From assembly GCF_000785105.2 (NCBI RefSeq), contig NZ_CP018906.1, positions 806,001-870,000 on the forward strand: 64,000 nt of DNA, read 5' to 3'. The DNA comes from Lentilactobacillus curieae (lineage in GTDB: Bacteria; Bacillota; Bacilli; Lactobacillales; Lactobacillaceae). A program made the position numbers and the translations under genes. Below are positions 8,684 to 17,262 of the stretch, in pieces; position 1 is the stretch's first letter, and each line of letters begins with the position of its first letter. The notes under the pieces were generated by a model. That model had not been told where the DNA came from. It ran no database searches and saw only the letters and a program-made list of their open reading frames with translations.

Positions 8684-8721
8684 AAAAAACCTCTACAGCT
8701 GTTTTAGTCAAACTGTAGAGG
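8684..8721 (-). terminator. Terminator after the Rrf2 regulator
   Basis: CCTCTACAG / CTGTAGAGG stem (690-698 with 713-721 of this kilobase, i.e. 8690-8721) followed by six T on the minus strand. Confidence 0.85.
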
Positions 8722-8742
8722 TCGATCAATTATCTGTTTATA

Positions 8743-9180
8743 TTAAACTGTCTGAGTCTTTTTCTGAATTACACATACATCATCAAGCACTTCTTGCAGA
8801 GTAATCTTCGCCATTCTAGCTTCAGCAGTACTTTGAATCTCTTGATAATAATGGTCCAAAACATTGGGAATTACTGATCCAACTGGACAAGTCGAATTAG
8901 TCTTTTCATCAACATTAAGTAAACTATTATCTGGAGAAATAGCCAAATAGACATCTAGTAAGGATATTTCCCCCGGATTCTTAGCAAGTGAGGGAGTAGC
9001 CGCACCCTTTACCGCGTTAATTAAACCCGCATTTTTTAGCTTACTCATCATTCGTCTAATTAAACTTGGGGAAGTATTAATGCTCTCAGCTATTGCCGAG
9101 CTCTTAATTTCTGATTTATCTTGATTTAATGCAATGTATGCGAGAATGTGCGTTGCGTCACTTAACTGTGTATTAGCCAT
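8743..9180 (-). CDS. Rrf2 family transcriptional regulator
   Basis: A 145-residue Rrf2-type repressor: an N-terminal winged helix (IKSSAIAESINTSPSLIRRMMSKL is the helix-turn-helix region, about residues 25-48), the wing, and a dimerisation helix. It has two cysteines, one in STCPVG at the position where iron-sulphur or redox-sensing Rrf2 proteins carry theirs, but not the three-Cys set of IscR. The start at 9180 has AGGAGG nine bases upstream. An inverted repeat overlapping its own -10 box suggests autorepression. A terminator separates it from the lactate oxidase gene, which is nevertheless an obvious candidate target. Confidence 0.88.
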   Translation of the reverse strand: MANTQLSDATHILAYIALNQDKSEIKSSAIAESINTSPSLIRRMMSKLKNAGLINAVKGAATPSLAKNPGEISLLDVYLAISPDNSLLNVDEKTNSTCPVGSVIPNVLDHYYQEIQSTAEARMAKITLQEVLDDVCVIQKKTQTV

Positions 9181-9204
9181 AATTATCATCCTCCTCGCTA
9201 ACCT

Positions 9205-9239
9205 GTTATAAATTATATAACAACTCGCTAAAAAAACAA
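9205..9239 (-). promoter_or_regulatory. Promoter of the Rrf2 gene with overlapping inverted repeat
   Basis: TTGTTT (9234-9239), 16 bases, TATAAT (9212-9217) on the minus strand. The repeat GTTATA-N5-TATAAC (9205-9221) covers the -10 box, as expected for an autoregulatory operator. Confidence 0.6.
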
Positions 9240-9262
9240 GCTTCTAAAGTTACTTGAAACAT

Positions 9263-9288
9263 AAAAAAGCAAGCATCATTGCTTGCTC
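9263..9288 (-). terminator. Terminator after the small hypothetical gene
   Basis: GCAAGC / GCTTGC stem (9269-9286) followed by six T on the minus strand. Confidence 0.75.
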
Positions 9289-9300
9289 AATAATTCTATA

Positions 9301-9630
9301 TTATTTCTTAACTCCCGCGGGGCTTTTCACGCTAGTAATATCCGTTGCACTATATATAAACGAATGTTTTTCCACCTTATACATTCCAACTTCAAAGTTG
9401 TTTTTCTTCTTCGTGTACTGTAAATCTCCCGATATTTCATACACATGCTTATTTACATAACTACTATAATCACGGTCATAGTATGGAATGCATTCCAATG
9501 CCCTAACTGGATGGCCATCCAACATCATCCGCAATTTAACGGCGTTTTCTGGTGAAAGCGACATTCCAAACGCAATCATAACTAGCCCCACTATGACAAC
9601 CACAATAGCTTTAAAGATCCCTTTTTTCAT
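9301..9630 (-). CDS. Hypothetical small exported or membrane-anchored protein
   Basis: A 109-residue protein that I do not recognise. It starts MKKGIFKAIVVVIVGLVMIA, a positively charged N-terminus followed by one hydrophobic segment (about residues 8-25) that could be an uncleaved anchor or signal. The remaining about 80 residues are polar, contain one Cys, several Tyr (PYYDRDYSSY) and basic patches, and should lie outside the membrane. A GGGGA ribosome site precedes the ATG, and the gene has its own terminator, so it is probably a monocistronic real gene rather than a chance frame. No neighbour suggests a role. Confidence 0.65.
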   Translation of the reverse strand: MKKGIFKAIVVVIVGLVMIAFGMSLSPENAVKLRMMLDGHPVRALECIPYYDRDYSSYVNKHVYEISGDLQYTKKKNNFEVGMYKVEKHSFIYSATDITSVKSPAGVKK

Positions 9631-9731
9631 TCAATATCCCCGTACCTTTCTTCCCCAAGAAAGTAATGCTTACAAGTATGTTATGGCATTGTTTACTTCA
9701 AAAATCAATAAATATAAACTTTTTTGTATAC

Positions 9732-9765
9732 AAAAATCCCTTCCAAACAAAATTAGAAGGGATTT
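9732..9765 (-). terminator. Terminator after the LacS-type permease
   Basis: AAATCCCTTC / GAAGGGATTT perfect 10-bp stem (9734-9765) followed by T-rich sequence on the minus strand. Confidence 0.8.
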
Positions 9766-9776
9766 GTTATATCTAG

Positions 9777-11687
9777 TTATTTAGTAATATTTAAGACGTC
9801 GTCACCATGGGTAACTTTGCCACTAGCCTGTTTAAATTCAATGTTATGAACTTCGTCAGAGTTACTAATTACAAGCAATACCGTGTCATCTAAACCAGCT
9901 TTTTCAATCGCCGGTGCCCAGAATTCAAGCAACATATCGCCTTGTTCAACACGCTGACCCTGTTTTACGTATGAAATAAATCCAGTACCGCGCATTGTAA
10001 CTGTATCAATTCCGACGTGGATCAATGTTACCACCCCGTTATCTGACTTCAATCCAACCGCGTGTCTAGTTGGAAATACAACTTCAACGGTTCCACTAAA
10101 TGGTGCGTAAACTTTACCATCAGTTGGTTTAATGGCAAATCCTTTACCCATTTCACCAGAAGCGAATCTTTCATCATTAACGTTGGCTAGGTCAATCAAT
10201 TCACCATCAATTGGTGCTTTATAGTCGATTACTTGAGCTTCAGATTCTGTATCTGCAGAATCATCTGTCCCTAAGTGTTGACCCCATGTCTTTTCAAGTT
10301 CATCAACAATCTCTGCATGGGCCTTTTCATCCAATTTGATTTTCTTTGAGAACAAGATTGAGGCAATCAAGAACATTACTGCTGGAATCCCAAACATCAT
10401 AAACTTAAATGCTAACTGTCCACTTGGAGTGATGTCAGAAGCTGATGCTCCAGAGGTCATTCCAGCAATAATGGCTGTCAAAACAACCACTCCGTTTGAA
10501 ACAGCACCACCAAGTTTATCAAGCAAAGGTCTAACCGATAGAGTCAATGATTCATCACGGTGTCCCAACTTCAATTGACCATACTCCACTGAATCAGTCA
10601 AAATCATTAGCACAACCAAGAATACTAAAGGTTGTGGAATATAGAACAACACAGCTGAGAAGAGCACCATAAATAGTGACTTACCAGAGAATGCGAATAA
10701 TAGTAAAGCTAAGAACATGATTGAAATTGAAATAAAGAACACATTTTTTCGCTTAAACTTTTGTGCCAGTGGTGGAAAGGCCAAAACGGCAAATACACCA
10801 ATCACCGCATTAAGTGAAGCTAGAAAACTAAATTCAGCCGGCTTACCAAGAATATAAGTGAAGTAGTAAAGTTCGAGTGAATTAGTAATGGCCATTCCAG
10901 TAGTGTAAATACCGTATGTCAAAGCCAACCACATAAGTTGATCATTGTGGACTAAGACCCCAAGAACCCCTCTAAACGTAGTCTTTTCTTTATTCTTACG
11001 CAAATCTGAGTCAATTTCTTTAGTTCCTGCAGCAACTACCATTGCAGAAATCCAGGCAATCAGCGCAACAATTGCCGCAAACGCAAACCATCCACGCTTA
11101 TCACCTTGGCCGTGGTTCGCATTTACTGAGAAGAACAGAACCAACGGCATAACGATAACTCCAACAATATTTTGACCAATATTTGATCCCACCCGCGCGA
11201 AAGTGGCAATCTTTTCACGTTCATTCGAATCAAATGATAGTGCTGGGATCATTGACCAGAAGCCAATATCTTTAAATGAATAAAAAATATCCATAGTGAT
11301 ATATAAAATTGCAAATAAAATTAGGTATAACCATGGGTTGGATACATTTAATCCGCCTAAATCAGTGAACAGTGCTGCTAGGATGATTGATCCTAGGGTT
11401 CCACCAAACACAATCCAAGGCTTAAAATGTCCCCACCTGGTATTGGTATTATCAATTGTGTTACCAATAAACGGATCAATAACTAGCTCAACAATTCTAA
11501 GCGACGTCATGATTATCGTTATGTAGGTAATCATCTTGGCACCAGTACCACCGTTACTCTTATCAAACAAATGCGACGTAATAAACATTACGAAGTACGT
11601 TGACAGGGTAGCGTAAAACATATCGTGACCAAACGCTCCAAATGTATATGAGAGCCGTGAGGCCAACTTATGAGTCTTTTGCTGCAT
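9777..11687 (-). CDS. LacS/RafP-type glycoside permease (GPH family) with fused EIIA domain
   Basis: A 636-residue two-domain transporter. Residues 1 to about 460 are a 12-helix GPH-family galactoside:cation symporter (SRLSYTFGAFGHDMFYA at the start; DPFIGNTIDNTNTRWGHFKPWI in the first cytoplasmic loop). Residues about 490-636 are a glucose-type PTS EIIA domain with the phosphorylatable His in LIHVGIDTV, by which HPr can tune transport. Lactose, galactose exchange, melibiose or raffinose are the likely substrates. No glycosidase or galactose gene is adjacent. The ATG at 11687 is nine bases from GAGGAG; the ATG three codons earlier abuts it. A cre-like site upstream fits catabolite repression. 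Confidence 0.9.
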   Translation of the reverse strand: MQQKTHKLASRLSYTFGAFGHDMFYATLSTYFVMFITSHLFDKSNGGTGAKMITYITIIMTSLRIVELVIDPFIGNTIDNTNTRWGHFKPWIVFGGTLGSIILAALFTDLGGLNVSNPWLYLILFAILYITMDIFYSFKDIGFWSMIPALSFDSNEREKIATFARVGSNIGQNIVGVIVMPLVLFFSVNANHGQGDKRGWFAFAAIVALIAWISAMVVAAGTKEIDSDLRKNKEKTTFRGVLGVLVHNDQLMWLALTYGIYTTGMAITNSLELYYFTYILGKPAEFSFLASLNAVIGVFAVLAFPPLAQKFKRKNVFFISISIMFLALLLFAFSGKSLFMVLFSAVLFYIPQPLVFLVVLMILTDSVEYGQLKLGHRDESLTLSVRPLLDKLGGAVSNGVVVLTAIIAGMTSGASASDITPSGQLAFKFMMFGIPAVMFLIASILFSKKIKLDEKAHAEIVDELEKTWGQHLGTDDSADTESEAQVIDYKAPIDGELIDLANVNDERFASGEMGKGFAIKPTDGKVYAPFSGTVEVVFPTRHAVGLKSDNGVVTLIHVGIDTVTMRGTGFISYVKQGQRVEQGDMLLEFWAPAIEKAGLDDTVLLVISNSDEVHNIEFKQASGKVTHGDDVLNITK

Positions 11688-11729
11688 TGCGTACATCTCC
11701 TCAAGAAAAAAATAATTGCTTAAGTATAA

Positions 11730-11743
11730 TGTAACCGTTTGTA
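11730..11743. promoter_or_regulatory. cre-like site upstream of the LacS-type permease
   Basis: TGTAACCGTTTGTA matches the cre consensus at 12 of 14 positions on either strand. It lies about 45 bases before the start codon. The rest of the 11.69-11.93 kb gap is AT-rich with only a weak promoter candidate (TTGCCA-N18-TAAAAT on the minus strand) and no gene. Confidence 0.5.
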
Positions 11744-11930
11744 GAGAATTTCACAACTTAGTTTACTTTTTAATTAGTAAATTTTACTGAATATCATTTT
11801 CAAATGGCAACTAACTCTTTACATACCAAGGGATACAACAATTTAAATAAGAAAAAATATTTTTAAAATTATATCAACTTGCTCAATGATTATTTTGTAA
11901 AAAATGAGCAAATTTCGCTTTTTGATGACA

Positions 11931-11972
11931 AAAAAATAAGCCACATAATCTTCAAAAAATGAAAACTACGTG
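11931..11972 (-). terminator. Terminator after the FMN-reductase/membrane gene
   Basis: CACGTAGTTTTC pairs with GAAGATTATGTG (with G-U pairs) around a 7-base loop, followed on the minus strand by a run of seven T. Confidence 0.6.
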
Positions 11973-11990
11973 ACCCAATCCATTTATATT

Positions 11991-12752
11991 TTATCTTCTT
12001 CTATGTTTAACAAATGTAAAGAAATGCAACATGCAAGCTAGTAATACGTAAAAGATAACCACAAATGAAATCCACATTAGCCAAAAGCTGTGGTTTGCTA
12101 ATAAGCCTGTCAGTGATTGGATTCCCATTGTAGCTAAAGCCATAACTGCAATCATAAAGAACAGCTCTATGTATCGTTTCATCGTGTTATCATCCTTTCG
12201 AATAGCTGAGTTTAACTTAATCCCTGCTTGCCTTAATTGCCGTTGCTTATTATTAGGCAACTCTGTTAATCCGTAGCTATTTGTAACCACGATTTCGTTT
12301 AACTTAATTACCCCAGCAGAAGACATTACCTTATCTATAATTCGGAAACTTTGATCGGTAACCCCCGTAACAAAGTTTTCGATGCTACTCATATAACAGT
12401 CGGTAATGCTGATATAATGTTTGTCCTTAAACTTATCAGGATGCGTTTCACCTAGATGATCAATCCGTACTAACCGCTGACGCATACAATCAAAGAAGTC
12501 TTTTAATTTCCCAGATAAACTTCCCCAGTACGTTGGTGCCGCAATAACCCACACGTCTGCCTCAAGCATCTTAGATTCCAGGATATCTAAAACCGGATCC
12601 TTAGCATCTCCTTTATCTGGGCCAAAATTATAATCTTCGAGATAGATAAAGTCTGTTGTATTCGGAAACTTAACTTGATTGAGAACAGTATCCAAAGCCA
12701 TTCTAGTGACACCATTCTCTTTATGAGAACCAAGAATCCCCAATATCTTCAT
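11991..12752 (-). CDS. NAD(P)H-dependent FMN reductase-like flavoprotein with a C-terminal membrane tail
   Basis: A 253-residue protein. Residues 1 to about 190 are a flavodoxin-fold NAD(P)H:FMN/quinone reductase: GILGSHKENGVTRMALD is the FMN phosphate loop and AAPTYWGSLSGKLKDFFD the isoalloxazine-contacting motif. Residues about 191-253 are two membrane helices (about 195-213 and 222-246) ending in a basic HRRR tail. This tail is unusual for the family. An internal ATG at 12182, in frame and preceded by AAAGGA, could also yield the tail as a separate 63-residue membrane protein. Its electron acceptor is unknown. Confidence 0.82.
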   Translation of the reverse strand: MKILGILGSHKENGVTRMALDTVLNQVKFPNTTDFIYLEDYNFGPDKGDAKDPVLDILESKMLEADVWVIAAPTYWGSLSGKLKDFFDCMRQRLVRIDHLGETHPDKFKDKHYISITDCYMSSIENFVTGVTDQSFRIIDKVMSSAGVIKLNEIVVTNSYGLTELPNNKQRQLRQAGIKLNSAIRKDDNTMKRYIELFFMIAVMALATMGIQSLTGLLANHSFWLMWISFVVIFYVLLACMLHFFTFVKHRRR

Positions 12753-12827
12753 TTAATCCGCCCCCAAATTAAAGTAAATTACTTATGCCTCAATTTTAAG
12801 GATATTTATAATTTTTTACAAATCAAA

Positions 12828-12861
12828 AGGAGTTCCATTGTTTGAAAACAACGGAACTCCT
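12828..12861 (-). terminator. Terminator after the MMPL exporter
   Basis: AGGAGTTCC(A/G)TTGT stem (12828-12840 with 12848-12861) with a 6-base loop between the exporter stop and the next gene; the T-run on the minus strand is short. Confidence 0.65.
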
Positions 12862-12911
12862 CTATTAAAATTTAAATTTTGTCTTGATGCTTAAAATAGT
12901 CTCTACCATAA

Positions 12912-15608
12912 CTATTCACGCTCGCTATGAGAGCCTGATTCATTTTTAATGGTATCAGAAATCGGGTAAGTTAACCTTAAGAAGCTTCCAACCACAACTG
13001 GAATCAAGAAAATCAGGAAGATTAACCCGACAATCACACCTATGGCCACTTGAATCAACGTCAATACCCCGGAAGGCATCAAGGCTGCAAATGTACCACC
13101 AAGGATTATTGCGGCTGAGATAACAACAGTTCCAATAATCGAAGCCGCCTTAACGATTCTACGGCTTGGAATATCATAGTAGACACCCAATTCTCTGTAC
13201 TTAGTCATCAGGAAGATACTGTAATCCACCCCCAAAGCAACTAGCATAACAAAGGTAAAGAATGGCGTATTCCAAGTCAACAAGTCATGCCCAAGGAAAT
13301 GGCCACTAATAAATCTGGTAATGCTAAGCGAGCTAAAGTAAGCAAATATCAAAGTTCCAATGATATATAGTGGCTGCAAGACTGACTTGGTTGTAAACAT
13401 CAACGCAATTAGAATTCCAATTAGCATGATTATTGCAGTTCTCAAGAAGTCACTGTTGGCAGTCTTTTTAACATCAGAAATCGTTGCGGTTTGCCCGCCA
13501 ACTGCAACCTTTGCTTTATTCATTGAAGTTCCCTTCAACACTGCTTTAACTTGGTCACCTAATTGATCTACGCGCTTCATGGAAGTTTGTGAGTTAGGGT
13601 CTGTTCCCAAAATAACGGTCAATTTAGCAGACTTCTTATCCTGTGAAAGGTAAGCATTGGTTGACTGCTTAAATGTATCGCTCTTTAAAACAGAGTTAGG
13701 GATGTAGAACGTGTTGGCAGCTGCAGATTTTTGCAATCCAACAAGGTAATCATCAGCTTCTTTTAAGCCCTTACCAATTTGCTCTAAACCAGCATTAGCT
13801 TGCTTCAGTGATGATTGAATAGTTTTAAGCTGCATACCGACTGCTTGAGTATCACTGCCAATTGTCTTAGTACTTGCTGCGACTGACTGAAGCTTTCCGG
13901 CAATGGCTTCGGTTTTTGCTTGTTGCTGCTGCATTGCAGCAGACAACACTTGAGTTTGCGTTGCGGTTAGCGGTTGCCCAACTTGAGTCATTTTGGCTTG
14001 AATTCCGGTAATCACAGACGAGCCACTAGTGGTCTGACTTGACTGAATGGAGCGGAGTTGTGTCGCTATACTTTGAGCATTTGACCCAATTGATTTCAAG
14101 TTAGAAGAATCAAATTTAGTGTTCTCACTCTTCTTTTGAATGGTCTTAATTCCCTTTTGAGCGGTCTTCATCCGCCCGTTCAAGGTTCTTAACTGATCAT
14201 TTACATAAAGCTGGTTAAGTGCTGAACCACCAGGCTGAGTGACGGATGCTACAGTCTTAACCCCAGGTTCCTTTTGGAGTTGCTTGGTTAGCGCATCTAA
14301 CGTCTTCAAATCCTTCTCGTTATTGAGTTTGTGATTAGCTCTAATGTAAATCGTAGTTGGTTCAGCAGTTCCCTTTGAGAACTGCTTTTGGACAATCTGA
14401 TAACCTTGCTTTGATGACAAGTCGTTTGAAAGTTCAGTTGTATCATCATAGTTTAACTTGCTTTGATAAGTAGCTAAAAAAGGAACGGTAACGACCAGTG
14501 CAGCAATAATAGCAATCACTGGGTGTAAAACAGACTGTTTAGATAAGAATTTCCAAGTAGGACTTTCTTTAGTTGACACCCGCTCATGCGATGGCCAGAA
14601 AATCTTTTTCCCAAAGGTTGCCATAAAGAATGGGTTCATGGTCAATAGGACAAACAATAGGACAAATACCCCAATTGCAACTCCAAAGGCTGATTGATAA
14701 ATCGAGAACTTAGCAAGTCCTAAAGCTGCAAACCCAATGAGAACTGAGCTACCACTGTAAAGGATAGTCTTACCAGCCACCTTGAGCGAATGCATTGTGG
14801 CCTCGGCTTTCTCCAGACCTTCATTTAAGTCATTTTTAAACTGATTGTATAACAAGATGTTATAGTCGGTTCCAATTCCAAACAGAACCACCACCATGAA
14901 TACCTGGGTGAAGTTAGAAATTGTTAACCCGTAATTTTTAGCTAGATTCATTACAATGCTAAGCGAAATAATGAAGGATGTTCCGACAGTTAATAACGAA
15001 ATTAATGGAACAATTGGTGAAGCAAACACAATGATTAGCACGATCAATATGAAAATTGTGGCAATCAATTCTGTCTTCTTAATCCCATCTTCAGTTGCTT
15101 TTCTAAAATCATCATTTAACACATCGCTACCTGTAACGTATGTTTTTACGCCAGCGGTTTTCGATGCTTTCTTAATATCCGAGTTCATTTTCTGCACGGA
15201 ATATTTCTTCCCAACATCTAATTGAACCAGCTGAGTAGTTTTATCTTTTGAAATTAGTTGCTTTTGGGTCATCGTACTATCATTTGGCCCAGTGATCCCT
15301 TTGATATTAAGCTGTTTTGTTTGGTTCTTTAGATAATTAATGGTTGAGTTGATGTTTTGTTGTTGCGTGTCCGAAAGTTTGCCATTTTTATCATGGAACA
15401 CAACAACAACTTGTCTCGTGTTGGAAATTTTGTGACCCCATTTATTTTGAATCACTTTGGCAACCTGACTTTGGGCACTATCGGGAATCTTAGTTTGCCC
15501 TTTATCTGCAAGTAGTTGCGACATGTTTGGTAACAAAATAACGGAAACCAAAATCGCAATTACCCAGCCAATAAACGCAAACCCATATCTCTTACTTAGC
15601 TTATTCAT
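12912..15608 (-). CDS. MMPL/RND superfamily exporter
   Basis: An 898-residue membrane protein with the MMPL layout: one N-terminal helix, a large extracellular loop (about 30-175), a block of five helices (about 180-345), one helix, a second large extracellular loop rich in Gln, Ser and Thr with predicted coiled-coil (about 400-700), and a second block of helices to residue about 885. The paired motifs GIGTDYNILLYNQFK and ALGVDYSIFLMTKYR, with conserved Asp-Tyr for proton coupling, are clear. It probably exports lipids, peptides or drugs. The TetR gene ten bases upstream is translated from the same message and is the likely repressor. Confidence 0.9.
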   Translation of the reverse strand: MNKLSKRYGFAFIGWVIAILVSVILLPNMSQLLADKGQTKIPDSAQSQVAKVIQNKWGHKISNTRQVVVVFHDKNGKLSDTQQQNINSTINYLKNQTKQLNIKGITGPNDSTMTQKQLISKDKTTQLVQLDVGKKYSVQKMNSDIKKASKTAGVKTYVTGSDVLNDDFRKATEDGIKKTELIATIFILIVLIIVFASPIVPLISLLTVGTSFIISLSIVMNLAKNYGLTISNFTQVFMVVVLFGIGTDYNILLYNQFKNDLNEGLEKAEATMHSLKVAGKTILYSGSSVLIGFAALGLAKFSIYQSAFGVAIGVFVLLFVLLTMNPFFMATFGKKIFWPSHERVSTKESPTWKFLSKQSVLHPVIAIIAALVVTVPFLATYQSKLNYDDTTELSNDLSSKQGYQIVQKQFSKGTAEPTTIYIRANHKLNNEKDLKTLDALTKQLQKEPGVKTVASVTQPGGSALNQLYVNDQLRTLNGRMKTAQKGIKTIQKKSENTKFDSSNLKSIGSNAQSIATQLRSIQSSQTTSGSSVITGIQAKMTQVGQPLTATQTQVLSAAMQQQQAKTEAIAGKLQSVAASTKTIGSDTQAVGMQLKTIQSSLKQANAGLEQIGKGLKEADDYLVGLQKSAAANTFYIPNSVLKSDTFKQSTNAYLSQDKKSAKLTVILGTDPNSQTSMKRVDQLGDQVKAVLKGTSMNKAKVAVGGQTATISDVKKTANSDFLRTAIIMLIGILIALMFTTKSVLQPLYIIGTLIFAYFSSLSITRFISGHFLGHDLLTWNTPFFTFVMLVALGVDYSIFLMTKYRELGVYYDIPSRRIVKAASIIGTVVISAAIILGGTFAALMPSGVLTLIQVAIGVIVGLIFLIFLIPVVVGSFLRLTYPISDTIKNESGSHSERE

Positions 15609-15618
15609 GAATTCTACC

Positions 15619-16215
15619 TTACTCCTTCACATTCTTTTCTCTCAATTGGTTATTGTTTAACAGCGACGAAAGATACTTGTGAGCCTTAGCTTTATCGACT
15701 GGATTATTCCGAAGAAAAATCCATTCCAAGACTAATAAAATGGTATTGCAATAATGGTCAGCAACTAACTCAGGAGGAACATCATTATCATAATTATTGC
15801 TAAATTCTTCAGCAATCTTTCTAACCAAATCTTTAAAATAATTCAAAAAGCTATTAATTAATAATCCATCCATTGAATTACATTTTTTAATGCCATCAAG
15901 TAGCTCTTCTTTCTCTGACAACAAGTCAAAGAGCCGGTCAAAATATACGTCAATCAATTCTTCAGGACTAAATTTCAAATACTCCTCTAAATGAATCTCT
16001 TGACTAAGAACATACCAGCAGTAGTTAGCTAAATCATACTTATCATCGAAATAGTTATAAAACGTGGCACGGGGAAAATTACTTACATTCGAAATTTCAT
16101 TAACGCTAATATCCTCAAATGGCTTCTCCTGCAGCAAACTAAACATAGTCTGTGCGAATGCATCTAAGGTTCTTACAGCCCCTCTAGTAGGCTTTTTATT
16201 TAAGTCATACTTCAT
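15619..16215 (-). CDS. TetR/AcrR family repressor
   Basis: A 198-residue regulator with an N-terminal TetR helix-turn-helix (AFAQTMFSLLQEKPFEDISVNEISNVSNFPRATFYNYFDDKYDL, about residues 15-60) and a variable all-helical ligand domain with several Cys. The longer frame adds 29 residues lacking a ribosome site; I chose the ATG at 16215 with GGAGAG six bases upstream. It is the first gene of a two-gene unit with the MMPL exporter. A perfect 7-bp inverted repeat (16232-16255) just before it is the likely operator through which it represses both genes. Confidence 0.88.
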   Translation of the reverse strand: MKYDLNKKPTRGAVRTLDAFAQTMFSLLQEKPFEDISVNEISNVSNFPRATFYNYFDDKYDLANYCWYVLSQEIHLEEYLKFSPEELIDVYFDRLFDLLSEKEELLDGIKKCNSMDGLLINSFLNYFKDLVRKIAEEFSNNYDNDVPPELVADHYCNTILLVLEWIFLRNNPVDKAKAHKYLSSLLNNNQLREKNVKE

Positions 16216-16231
16216 ATTATCTCTCCAAAAT

Positions 16232-16255
16232 ACCCAGTATTTTTCAACACTGGGT
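16232..16255. promoter_or_regulatory. Inverted repeat, probable TetR operator
   Basis: ACCCAGT-N10-ACTGGGT lies between a plausible minus-strand promoter (TTGCAA-N17-TAGACT, ending near 16259) and the TetR start codon, so a bound repressor would block the early transcript. Confidence 0.6.
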
Positions 16256-16311
16256 AGTCTAGCATGCTGACCAAATTTTTGCAACTGTCTAAATTTAAAC
16301 ATATGTAAATA

Positions 16312-17133
16312 TCAGTTTGAAGTTTTGACAATTTCTTCTACTAATTCCGCAAATTTTTTATCATGATAATCAGAATCTCTAACTATTAAATAGATACTCC
16401 GTGAAAAGTGATTTCCAATTTCTATTGTTGGTACTTTTTTCGGAATATCTTGATTTGAAATGATTGATTCACCAACCCCGTCAGCAAGAAGCTGCTTAAT
16501 CAAACCGCTATTATTAACCTGAATAATTTTCTTTGGTTGAATACTCTCTTCACGTAAATACTGATCAGTATAGTAACCAATCCCTGAGCCGCTTTCCCGA
16601 GTAATCCATACTCCAGTCTGGTAACCTGCCCTTACTAGTTGGTCATCAGCCACTGAAATTCGCTTGATTCCTTCCGTTACTAATGGTTTTTCAATCATAC
16701 CAATATCAATCTTATGGTTCACCAATTGATATAGAACATCGTCTGAATTACTAACTTTTACTAAAAAATCATTTTTACTTCCATATTTATTTTCAAGATT
16801 ACCCATTATTTTTGAAAACATCACCCGAGAAACGGTCTGAGAAATACCAAATTCAACCATTCTGCGTTGTTCGCCTTCGATATTATCAATGTCACGACCA
16901 ACCTCTGTCCAAATATCTATTAATTCATTAGCCCCTTTATATAGAACATCTGCTGCTTTAGTTGGAATTACTTCTCGCTTTTTTTGTCTAATAAACAGAT
17001 CTGATCCAACCTGCTCCTCAAGTTGCTTAATCTGATTTGAAACCGTTGGCTGGGTAATGAACAATTGGTCGGCAGCCAATGAAAAGCTTCTGGTTTCGTA
17101 TACAATTACAAATGTCTCAAGAAATTTAAACAT
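16312..17133 (-). CDS. LysR family transcriptional regulator
   Basis: A 273-residue LysR protein: winged helix-turn-helix at residues 1-60 (FSLAADQLFITQPTVSNQIKQLEE), linker helix, and a periplasmic-binding-like effector domain from about 90 to the end. It is transcribed away from the TDT transporter gene 130 bases distant, the classic arrangement for a LysR activator of its neighbour. Ribosome site AAAAGGGG lies eight bases before the ATG. The effector is unknown; a dicarboxylate or weak acid would fit the neighbour. Confidence 0.9.
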   Translation of the reverse strand: MFKFLETFVIVYETRSFSLAADQLFITQPTVSNQIKQLEEQVGSDLFIRQKKREVIPTKAADVLYKGANELIDIWTEVGRDIDNIEGEQRRMVEFGISQTVSRVMFSKIMGNLENKYGSKNDFLVKVSNSDDVLYQLVNHKIDIGMIEKPLVTEGIKRISVADDQLVRAGYQTGVWITRESGSGIGYYTDQYLREESIQPKKIIQVNNSGLIKQLLADGVGESIISNQDIPKKVPTIEIGNHFSRSIYLIVRDSDYHDKKFAELVEEIVKTSN

Positions 17134-17262
17134 GTAGTGAGCCCCCTTTTAACATAAGAAATATTTATGCTAAAAATAAAATTAATCAATTTTATCTATT
17201 ATACTACGCAGTTTATAATTAAGACATAAAGAAAATAACTTATACATTCAGGAGGAAAACGC

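Noticed and set aside
9777-11687. A complete lac or raffinose operon
   Set aside because: Only the permease is present; no beta- or alpha-galactosidase, galactokinase or regulator is adjacent.
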